A program made the translations under genes and the position numbers. Positions 23,301 through 35,300 of a stretch of DNA of 64,000 nucleotides are shown here, piece by piece. Every line of letters begins with the position of its first letter. Position 1 is the first letter of the stretch. The notes under the pieces were generated by a model that searched no databases, was not told where the DNA came from, and saw nothing but the letters and a program-made list of their open reading frames with translations. The DNA is from Lineus longissimus (Eukaryota; Nemertea; Pilidiophora; Heteronemertea; Lineidae): the NCBI RefSeq assembly GCF_910592395.1, contig NC_088310.1, positions 11,107,501 to 11,171,500 on the forward strand. The letters run 5' to 3'.

Positions 23301-26300
23301 ATTTTCATTGGTTCCTGAAGGAGGTTGACATACGCTCCCTAGCCCCATGTGATATGTACCACGGCGCGAGATAAAACGAGATTGCAAGAAACGTCCTCGT
23401 CCCTAAGATCCGTAAGCCAGGCAAAAAGAAGCTGGGTGCTGTTTGTCTAGTGTAATGGCACCCAGGGTGCTTATTGTCCAATCGATCTCGAACCTGGGTA
23501 CCATTTGTCGGCACCCAGGACGACATCCACCCTTTCAGCACTAGTATCGACACCATTTATTCAATAAGCAGCTAAGATAAGATTACACACTGCGGGCCTA
23601 TGCTCTGGATTGGCCTGAGCGTTATAGCAATGCTAAATTATGACTGCATCATTGTTGAAAAGGGGCTGGGTATACCACATGCTGACCAAATCGTTTAAAA
23701 CCGAGAATAAAGTATTACACATACAGTCTAGCTCATATTAATATCAACACCTATGACTTGTAATATCTCCCAAAATACCATACAATCGAAGTTATCGTAT
23801 TTATATTATAGATTCTAGATCTCTCCACGTCGAAGGGTTTTGATTGGACTGGCACCCACGTTATAATTGCTGACATGGTAAGGCTACGTGCGTGTTGGAG
23901 TTGGGAATTTGAAGTGAGATACGTTTAACGTGTTTAAGCATATAACCGCTTTCAGAATTGTGTAGCTAACCACACCGTACAGGAACAACAATTTATTTTA
24001 GGTGATATAAGTATAAAACTGAGGATACGGGGGTTATGAAGTGTTAGGAACTGTTGGGAAAATGATTATAGGACTAGGGTTAGGATTTAGGCTAAAAAGT
24101 GAAGACCACTTCCATAACATCTAGAATGGCAAGCTGTTTGTATGTAAATGCATTTTAGAGACTGTTGTCGTAAAAGCAGCCACAGCCTTTTTTTCCATCG
24201 GCCATGTTGACCTCACAATTTGTATCGATATAAACAAAAAGCAGGAATTTTATTATAATATTTACGATATTCTATTCTAGGCGCGGAATTCAGACAAAAG
24301 TATCGTTCCCAGACTGGCCGAAATAAAGTCAACCCGAGCCAAACTAATTCTCATTAGCCCTTATCAGCTACGTACAACTTCAGCTGCGGTGGACAAATCA
24401 CTGTCCTATAACATCATTCGGGTGATTGGAAAAGGAATTTACGGATCTACTCTAGACATTTTAAAGAATAACACGAATCTCGTAAAGGCACTTAGACATG
24501 TAAGTTCTTGATCGCCATGCGGAACAAAATATATCTCGAAATTAAGCAACAATTTTTCTATACTGCGTTAAAACACCAGTTGAACACGTCCATTCCCAAT
24601 ACTCTGGAGAGAGCACCAGACATTTCGCTTGTCATCTAATATTTGTTCGTCCCAACTTACTAAGACAGACATGTGATAATATTTCAGAAACAAATGTTAA
24701 TTTTGCGAGAGATATTTGTGCAGTCGTTAGAGAGTTGGTCATCTGATAAAGACTTCACTGCTAAAAATTGGGGGGGGGGGGTATTAATGCTAACATGTTT
24801 CACTGTAATTTCACTATGTACATCTGCTAACACTAATACCATTTTAGTGTACCCAAACCTGTAATAGCCGCTCACTTTATCTTTCAGGTCACATTAACTG
24901 CATCGGTAGCAAAATGTGAATCATCTGAAGAGTTCATATACCAGCCAGTCGGATTCAATGACATAAACGGCCTTCGTGACCAATTCACATTACTGTTCAC
25001 CAAGCTCGAGACCAAAATCACAAAGAACTCGAGATCAACAAACCCCATAGTAGGGTTGTGTTTGTTATTTCTGTCTAGTCGTGTATACTACGTAATAAGA
25101 ATAATGTCGACAGAGAGTTTTTAGAGGGCATGCCTGGCAATGCTACAGGCGTCAACCTTTCTCGACGAGCAAAAACAGTGACAAAAGTGGCATAAGTTCT
25201 TTAGGCGTACTAGACTGATGTTGCGAATGGTAGACGTAAACAACGTGAACTTCATTAAGCAAAATCACCATTATTTTATTTCATTCTACGTCTTTTGTAT
25301 TATCAAATTGTACTGGTATAATTATGACGAGGGTACATGACGTGTGCGCATTCACCAGAATTGGTAATACACGCAATTGCACCGAAGACATCAAAAGTAT
25401 TATTCCATATTTAGTGACCAACTTCGCTTTCATGTAACGATCTCTATTACCAATGGCCTCTGATTCGGCTATAGTTCACTCGTTTTGTGATGGATGATAT
25501 TCTCTAGATTCACCGATCTAAGGCCAGTTCTTAATACCAATAATTAATCTAAGCTTGGTCGTTTGGTGCAATTCAACATGTTAAATTTTGGGTAGACAAT
25601 GGGTTGGCGAAGTTATCGGATTGCCATGAAGTCAAGTTCCGGCTTGGTCTGTTTCTCGTTCATGATAGTTTATCAACCGATCTTAGTTCGGTGAAACTAG
25701 AGCAAGTACATTAACTTTTTAAAATGTAATTGCCCTTCTAAGAATTCTATCACTTGCCATCCTACCTTTTTAGGTGACAGACGCATACAGTACGTGCATA
25801 CCTGATGAATATTCATATAATTCGTCGGAGTGCGCTTCGAATCAAGCAGTTCTTGTATGTGAGAAGAAAAAGACTAATAAAGTTAGGATTTTAGTCGTTG
25901 TGGTGAGTGCGAACATATCAAGAAAAAAAAAACGCAACAGTTGAAATTTGCTTTATGGCCTATCGGTAGACTTACACTATATATACCATTGCGAAGCATT
26001 CGGCATGATGAAATCGCGTCAAATTGCATTTAGCAGTCTAGAGATGGATGTATTTCCATATCTAGCATTGTGGTATGGATTTCCATACATATACAGTCGA
26101 GTAGAGATGCTAACCCATACATGATTATACAAGTATGGATGCCAATGATATGGTAGGTGATAAAGCTTGGAAACAGTGAAACCTTGGAACCAGTGATAAA
26201 CCTTGGAAACAGTCCTAAAAATGCACAAAAACATTAAATTATGGTAAGGTGGTTATGAATCAATATTTGGAGCTTATATTTGCATAGTCAGATCGGAATT

Positions 26301-29300
26301 AGACGGTAGTTTAGAAATCAGTCGCATATCCGATTCAACCCTGTATATTTTAGAACAACCCAGTCGTACCTCGCCTCCAGTGTACAGAACTGATTTCCCA
26401 AATATGGGCATGCACGTGACGACACGCACACCACACACCCATAATATGGACCAATCAGCGCTCCGCTTACTACGCCACCATACGGTGCCTATTTGAACTA
26501 CGGAGCGGTGTAATCAAACAGGGTGATACAGAGAAGATTGACTACATCATGCAGTACCGGCTGGCACTTATCCGTACATCATCTTAAACATGACAAGAAA
26601 CGTATACGAAGATTTATTACCGAAGGTTTTAGCCGGGTTTGGAGATGAAAAATGTGAACAAATTCCTTCACGGTGAGCGATTTCGTACATTTTCATGTAC
26701 ACATCGAGGGATGTAGAGATATTTTCGTGATGTCACCAGTTCTAAGCGGATACATTTTTTAATGATTCCCGTGTGCATGTTTGTCCTATCTACCAAGCTT
26801 AATCAGAGCATTATATATACAAAATGATTATTCTAATAAAAACGTTTTATTTTAGTATATGGAATACAAAACAATCACAAAACCTTTCTTTTGCTTTCAA
26901 TTCATTGAAAAGAAATCATTAGATATTTGCAATTGCGACCCGTCATGAATAAATGTTTATTTCTTAACGACAACAACGCATTTCAAATGCATTCCATGAT
27001 GACGTCATCCTCCACAAAAAGGTGGTTTCTGGAACTACTGGCAAATTGCTATCAATAAAGTCAGCTGGGACGAGATTGGTAGTTGGAAGGGTATAAATCG
27101 TGAAGGAACGCACCCGATTTCACGCGGTACTTGCACAGTGATTCCACGGTTTAGTACTGACTATTCCAAGGTTTATCACTGGTTCCAAGGTTTCTCTGTT
27201 TCCAGGCTTTATCACCTACCCAATGATATACCATACCACAAATATGAACGTTCACACTAAAGTGCCGTGTATTTAAATATCCATGTCACGCGTTGATGGT
27301 ACAGTATTCTTTTATGGTGAAATTGCTCATTAGAATGCAGGGATGGATTTCTATATATAACAGTTTGATATGGAGATACATATAATAACAGGCAATGGCA
27401 TGTGATTATTTAAGCATTGGATGCATCAAATTATTAAAAAAACACAGTTGATAAACCATGATAGAAAGTGAGTTTCAGACCACGTTTGCCCTGAAGGCAA
27501 CAACGATCTGTAGAATCATAGCAATAGTATAGAAAGTCAATCTTGTACCCCTTTGTGACGGTGCTGGCGGTGGTGTATTGGCATGGCAACGAAATATAAA
27601 CAATATGGCGACAAGTCATGCCAATAGTTGGCATTACTAGAAAATCCCTTCTAAATTCTTCATTTTGAAGATTAGTTTTAGCTCGCTGCAGGTGATTGTT
27701 TTTTTCAGACAGCTGATGACCTTTGATAACACACCTCATGATCAGCAATGCAGTCAGTCGGGGCCAACTCAGCTCATACATTAAAGATTGGGCATGACAT
27801 TCTGTAGAGCATCGTCGAATTCGTCGAAAGTGCCAGCAGCAATGGCATCATTGAGGTATTGGCTTTCAACAACTTCTGCTGTGTCCACCTCCCGACAACT
27901 TTCGTGGTGGTCCTGACTTGGATGCTGTGTTCGGCATCCATCGCATTTTGCTGTCTTCAGACAGCGAATCTCTTTCGATGTCAGCTCAGCATAGACACCA
28001 GTGGCCTCATTATAAACCTGTATCTTGTATTCGGCGTCGTCTGGAACTTTGAGCAACAGGTCATCGAGGTTTTCAAGCAGGAATGTGAACTCGGCAATCT
28101 TCAGCCTCAGGTGCCACTTCCCACCATCTGGCAGGGGCTTGTAGCTCAGTGTACAACCCCGACTCTTGGTATTTCATAAGAGCAGCGTTGACCTTCCCTG
28201 GTAGGGTCTGCTGGAACGACTTTTGGTCTTTGATGACTGTGGTACTGTAGCAATCAGATTGTATTGCTTTAATGAGGTGAGCATACAGCCTGAACTTGCT
28301 CTTCTTGTGGATGGTGATTATCAGGATGGTCATATCGTTGTATTAACCATACTCTGCATCATGCATCGGGATGTGGATCGGTACTTCGCCTGCGGTGGTG
28401 TCCTGGGCTGCTTTTTAGGTTCAGGATTGTTGGTGGTGTTGTTAATTCACTTGACACCTCGCTTGCATGAGCCGGACAAGTTCTTCCCCAAATAGTTCAT
28501 GGCTTCAATTGTTGCTTGTGTCATTGCTAATGCTTGCTTCAAGCGTCTGGCTAAGTGAATAGTTTGCTTGCTTCTAGTGTTGGGGCGAAGTGAATGGTTA
28601 GGCCCTCGCTAGCTCGGTTTTTTTTAGACAAAAAGAATGGTTCTTATTGGTCAGATTTGTTCTCCGTTAGACTGTCTCCTCAGAGTGTGATTGGTTGGAA
28701 TTTTTTTTACTTGTCATGAGGTCATCATTCTCATTTGATGACCTACATGTACTTGAATATTTCTTTCTAGCTTTAATTTATCTTTGGCGGGATTTGTCGA
28801 ACTAGTGCTTAAACAAATGGATACTAGTGTCGTCCAGTACTCCTGACCTTAGTTCATACCAATTAGAGCCTTCCTTCTTCAATATTTTTCATCTGTCTCA
28901 TCTAGTGCATAGTAATTATAGTGTCGCCCAGAACTCCTTATCTTAGTTCATATCAATAAGGGTCTTACTACTTTTAATAACCTTTAATACTTTTTAAAAT
29001 AATTTAATGTATAATTTTGATCTATCACATCTAGTGAAAAAGTTAAAGTTAAAGGTTTATAGTCTGATATCAACTACGATAATTATAGGTTATCATCCGA
29101 CTTTCAGTTTAACCCCGGTCTGTCCTGAAACCTTTCAGTAGACCACAGATGAGCTGCTCAACCAGCGCTATAATCTGGGCATTTCTGACCGGTACCCATT
29201 TATACACCTGGGTGCAGAGAGGCAAGTAGGACAGAGAGACCAGCCAACAGTCTCACGCCGACAGTGAGGATCAAACCCGGGACCTCTTGACCGCTGGTCG

Positions 29301-32300
29301 AGAGTCCAAGCCACTACACCACAGCAATTATAATGTCGTACGGTACTCCTGAACTTAGTTCATATCAATTAGGGTCTTCATACTTTTAATACTTTTATTG
29401 TTTTAATACTTTTCATCTGTCTCGTTTATAGTACATAGCAATTATAGTGTCGTCTATTACTCATGATCTTAGGTCATTTCAATTAGGGTCTTCCGACTTT
29501 AATAATTTTGATCTTTCTCATTTAGTTCATAGTATTATAGTCAAGTACTCATGATCTTAGGACCGGTACATACCAATTAGGATCGTCATACTTTAAAAAC
29601 TTTTGATCTGTCTCATCTAGTACATTGCAATTATAGTGCCGCCCAGTTCTCTTGATCATAGTACGAAGCAATTAGAGGATTCCTACAATGTTGATCTGTC
29701 TTTATAGCAATTAGGATCATTCGATGTTCCGTAATTTACATGTATATCAGTTTTGTCCGTCTGATCTTAGCACATGGATCCTGTGTAATCTAGTACCAGC
29801 ATTCTATTACATCAGTCGGGGCCCTATAACAACCTGTCTGAACTCGGATAACATGGACAAATAATACGATGTTATTTTACATATATGTATTCCCTTTGTT
29901 TTGGTTTATGTACATGAAGAACTATTATGATAATCGGCGACTTGCTTACGGCACTAGGCTGGGAGATATTTTTAATCACCGCTTTATTGCTCTTCTCTAG
30001 GCTGTCTCCTAGGGGTGTGTTTGAGACCAAAACCACTGTGTGAACAGGCAGGATGATTTTGGTCTTGTGTTGTGTTGTCGCATCTACCAGGGTTTTCATC
30101 AGAGTCTCTTCAGTTCAGTTAACTGTTAAATGTTCTTGTGCTGGTTGTAGCATTTTTGCTGCCATATATCTTTGGTCTTATCCCTCTTGGTAGTTGCTTG
30201 ATTACAGATGCACACTTTCTGCTGCTAGTACTATCGCTAGTGCTGTGTTTGCTCATATCCATGTCATAGTAAAATTCTAGCATCCTAAGTTTGGCATAGC
30301 CATCAACAAAGAAACCAACTTTCATTGGTAAGTCAAGTCTGATTGAACGTGGTGAGCTTAGGATCTCATACGTCTCACCATTCATTTGTGTCATTTCCAG
30401 GAACGAATTCTTACTAATAAACAGCAGCATCCATTTCAATCCATGCCAATACACCACCGCCAGCCCCGCCACAAAGCGGTACAAGATTGACTTTCTATGC
30501 TACTCATAGACTATTAATTTTCTTTTACATTATTGGGAATTTCAGTATCCACCATTTATCGTCAGGCGCACAGGGCTGAATGGAAACTTCACGTTTGAAG
30601 GTGCGGGAATTGACATTCTCGATCAGATTAGACTTGCAATGATCAATATTGGCAAGAAGTTGGAATACGACATAACAGAGGAGGAGAGTTACGGCATGGA
30701 GACCAACAGGACCTGGAACGGAGCTATTGGAAAATTAATTGCGCCGGTAATTATAGCCCGTGGTTTCTTGGTGGGACTCAAATTTCTCTTAGGAAAATAA
30801 GAAGAAACAAGCTTGATGAACCATCGTTGGGAAAACAAATCTGAAGCAGGCTTGGCGGCGAGGCAGTCGGGTTCTGATCGGGAGTCTAGTTTACATGCGA
30901 TGCTGCCTTTACTCACTATCGTGTTTACATGATATTCATATAAATTCACCAAAGCCGATATAAATATGGTTCCCTCAAACAAATTGCACGTGTACAGTCC
31001 TACCAGAAAGAAAATATCCACATATTTTTTAGAATATCACAGAGATAGAAAAAGATAATTGAATGCGGTTTTCAGAAGAGAATGGTACATATATATCTAG
31101 TCTCCTCTTCGAGCTCATACATTAAAGATTGGGGGTCTTTGTAAAAAAAGTGATGGAAGAGATTAAAAAAATAACATAAAAATCCTAAGCAAAAATCAAG
31201 GAGGATACCGCGGTGACGTCACGGCTTTTCCAAGATGGCGCTGTTATATTGTAAACAAACTCGATCCACGGCCAAGGGAAAATCAAGTCATCAAAAAAGT
31301 TAGATTTTTCGCATCAAATCAGAGTTATTAGTACTTTTCTGCTATGAAATAAGTCTTCAGACAATAAGCTATCATTTGAATAATGAAAAGTGCTGTTTTG
31401 ATGGGGAAAAATAGGGTTTTTTAAACCAAATAGCCGGGCACCGATCTTCCAAAATTAGCGATGGTTTCAAAACAGTCTCCCAGATATGGGGCAATCTCTT
31501 CATTATCATAATGGGATTTGGAGGCATGTTTACAGATTTTACAAGTTCGAGACCTGTAATACCTAAAACTCGCATAGATCCCCATAGATCCCCTCTATTT
31601 GTCGAGTTAGCGCCCCTGTAAGATCATGCATTTTCGGACACTAGAACGAAATCTTCCTGCGGATATCGCGGTTTCGGTGATGATTTAAGGAGAAATTGAC
31701 TGTTCTTAGAGTTGTATGGGACAGAAATGAGTTCATACTTCATGAATACATGAATATATTATGATATGGGCGGGCTTCTAAGTCAAAACAATAACAAACT
31801 CAACTGCATCTCTACTGTATATTGCGTAGTGCATTGCCTAGTGTATTTCGTAGTGTATTTTAGCGGAGACATTATTTCCGCACTTTGGCCACGCCAAATG
31901 TCTTTTTTATTCGTGGAAGTTAATCTGCTCTGTAAATTTTATTTTACACAGGAAGAATCCATACTAGGTATTGCAATATTTCATGTCTATCGGTGTTTTT
32001 GTGTACAGGAGCGCACCAGACAGTGAGACGTGGAGATGTGTTCAGTGCTGGTGCTGTCAGTAGACTGAATCTGATTGGCCATAGCGATCACTAATATGGG
32101 TCGGGATCACGTGATGTGACGTCACCGCGGTATCCTCCTTGAGCAAAAATGTGCATTTGCCATGACTATCGAACACATTTTATGGTATTGCAAGTGCCAA
32201 AAAATAATGATCATAAAGCGCGGTTCATGGGCTCATGTGACTATTTGAAAAGGCACATGAATAAAAAAAGTGATTTTTGGACCTTTTTTGAAATGCTTGT

Positions 32301-35300
32301 TACATGATGAAGGGATTGAATTAGTTGCATCCAAATACAACAGATATATGACTAACTAAATATACCATACTCTCCTGAAAACCGCATTCAAATATCTTAT
32401 TTTATTTCTGTGTATTTCAAAAATGTATTAGTATGTTTAAAAACGGTGGGAATTTATTTTCTGGTAGGACTGTACATCTATTGATTATGGCGAGTTTATG
32501 GAATATATGGTTCATACGTTATTTGAAAAAAGGTTTCTCTAAGTTTTACATGTATATCAAAGAGACGCACAAGTTGACATATCTAATATCCGTGCACATC
32601 TAGCTAAACATATTGTGTAAATTTTAGCCAGCTGGCTAGTGTACGTGTCACACTACCACAAAACTTGTACGACGCGTCGAAAATGTCCGTTTGAGACTCT
32701 CGGTATTTCTTAATCATCCAAGTGGCTATCCCTCAAATAACATCATACCCAAATCTTTGCCAAACAAAAGGTCATTCATATCGCATAAGTCATCAAGATT
32801 CAATCACCTAGAAAGACGACTTTGTCATGAAGATTGAAAAAGCCCAACTTGTTTCCAAATTTCAGATTCCTTCAGATGAAACTTTCTTTTCATCAGCTGT
32901 CATATAGTCCAGTCGTAAATGTTATGTTTACATCGTTTGGAGTTCTAGAGGCGGACTACGGTTGGATTTCTTTGAAGTTTATTCTCTTTAGATCCATGCC
33001 TAACAGTCTATTAAATGGATTGGGATTTATTATTTCTGGGATTGGGCATATGTCTACCAACACCAATACCGGTACTGCCCCTATCAAATGATCTGCGACC
33101 CACGGTCAAAGTGGAACAAAAGTTCATCACAACGGCTCTTACAGTCCATAAGGTCGACTCCCGGTACAAAATAAGATAAAACTCCATGACAATGGTCGTA
33201 ATCACTAAGAATTTCTAGGCCCGGTGCACATTGATAGATAGCGCTAATTACCCCAGCAGTAAAATAGGCCTAGATAGTGACCCGGGTCGCTACGTAGCGC
33301 CCCGGGACAGATTGTTTGGAGATAGGTTTGTCCCGGGGCGCTACGTAGCGGCCCGGGACAGATTGTTTGGAGATAGCATTGTCCCGGGGCGCTACGTAGC
33401 GGCCCGGGAAGGGTTGGATGGAGTTGGCGTTATACCGGGCAGCTCCGTGATAGGTTGTCGGGAGATTGCGTTGTACCGGGGCGCTACGTAGCGGCCCGGG
33501 TAGGGTTGGATGAAGTTTGCATTATACCGGGCTGGTCCGTGATATGTTGTTAGGAGGTTGCGCTATACCGGGTCACCCGGGTAGGGTTGAGTGGAGATTG
33601 TGGTATACCCGGGACGGTTTGTTCGACAACGATGCTACCTGTGGTTGGAATAATTTTATTAATGATCACCTTGGTTTCTTTTGATGATTAGTTAGCCTAA
33701 GACCGCAGTGGGGTCTCTAAAATGCGCTACCGGTTTCACGACAAATCATCCGAATTCCGTAAATATGATATCAAATCGCATGCAGACACAAAGCTAGACT
33801 TCAGACATACATAATTCTGTAGCCTGGATAAAAGATACAATGTACATGTGCATGATGTACATATATATTGGCCTGGCAAAGTCATGAAGTATAGGCCTTG
33901 CTTCAGAGATGTTATGGACATATTAGGTCATTGTCATCTGTTCTTTCCTCCGTCTGGATTCTCTCTTGGGATGAGGCACTGCTCTTGATAGGTCTACTAC
34001 ATGCCATCTCAACCAGGATAGGTTTTACCAGGCCTACCCCCTCAGAGGAGACTATCTATGCAACTGCAATGACGAACAGGGACATCTTCTAGAAGGATTC
34101 TCCTTTGGGTTGGGGCACTCCGCCCTTGATAGGCCTACTGCATGCCATGTCATCCACGGTGTGGGTTCTACCAGGCCTTCCCCCATAGAGGAGACTATCT
34201 ATGCAACTGCAATGACGAACATGAACATCTTCTAGAAGGATTCTCCTTTGGCCTGCCCCCTCAGAGGAGACTATCCCTGTAACTGTAATATCGACCAGGG
34301 ACATCTTCTACAAGGATTCTCCTTTGGGTTGGGGCACTCCGCCCTTGATAGGCCTACGTCTGTTACGGATCAACTCTGAAACAGTTTCAACTCTGAAAGA
34401 CACCAACTCAACTTTGAAACTGCATCTCTGAAAGTATGAAAGCCTATGACCGCAGTGGGTTCTCTAAAATGCGCTACCGGTTTCACGACAAATCAACCGA
34501 ATTTCGTAAATATGATATCAAATCGCATGCAGACACAAGCTAGACTTCAGACAAACATAATTCTGAAGCCTGGATAAAAGATACAATGTACAATCATGTT
34601 CAAAAATTTATGGACACCAGTTTTTGCACATTTTCTCAAAAACGGCTGATCCTATTGAACCGAAATTTTCATCAATGGTGGAGAATCTTCTTGGCTATCG
34701 AATGACGTGATAGTTGATATCAGGACCAATTGCATAAAAAAGTTATTACATAATTTTGAGAGGCATCTTTTTTTACCTTTTTGTTAATCAATTTTTCAAA
34801 ACCAAATTTACCCTACATTATAGCTTGCACATTGCTAAGACTTTCTGTGAAAAAAATTGGATAAATCTCATTTCGGTTTTGAGATATATCGAAATATCAA
34901 AATTTTGATATTTTGATATTTTGATAATTTGATATTTTTGGGTTTTTTGCAACTGTATCATTGAGAAGTCATACCCAAATAATGAATGGCACCAATTTAG
35001 CACAGCTAGCAACTAATATTGCTGAGAAAAGGTGGATATTTGGTAGTATGAAAATGTTCATATTATAATTTCAAGATGTTCTTTTAGTTGAAAATCAGAA
35101 AAGAATCACCATTCATTCAGGGGACATGGGTACTACTAGGATATATCGAAAAATCAGAAAAATCTCAAAATTTTCAGAATATGGATAAATAAAAATTTTG
35201 GTATTTTAATATATCATGAAAAGTAAATGATATTTTCAAATACTTTCTTCACAGAAAGTCTTAGCATTGTTATCTGTATGATGCAAGATTTATACTTCGA

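Larger units (their letters stand above)
27529..30498 (-). mobile_element. Possible 3-kb element with ~56-bp inverted ends and decayed minus-strand coding sequence
   Basis: ATAGAAAGTCAATCTTGTAC followed by a GGCGGTGGTGTATTGGCATGG block at 27530-27586 recurs in inverse at about 30430-30498. Between them lie two minus-strand coding remnants (27781-28560 and 30119-30484), a tandem array and a SINE. The right inverted end overlaps the start of the second coding frame. Borders and class are unsure. Confidence 0.4.

Noticed and set aside
25050-25110. Extension of receptor exon 7 past 25049
   Set aside because: The frame stays open for about 17 codons, but residues there do not resemble the family and the next exon joins in phase from the GTAGGG donor. 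Left as the less likely alternative.
29280-29325. Candidate tRNA gene on the minus strand
   Set aside because: A- and B-box words are present, but a cloverleaf does not close and a non-tRNA body follows, so it is a SINE head. The same holds at 51411.
28829-29725. Regularly spaced repeats as a possible CRISPR array
   Set aside because: The DNA is animal, the units are ~100 bp and degenerate, and there are no unique spacers or cas genes. The same reasoning applies to the arrays at 36870-38055 and 62584-62779.
33231-33491. 86-codon repetitive frame (GRYVAARDRLFGD repeats)
   Set aside because: Generated by the ~58-bp palindromic DNA repeat; non-coding in all likelihood.
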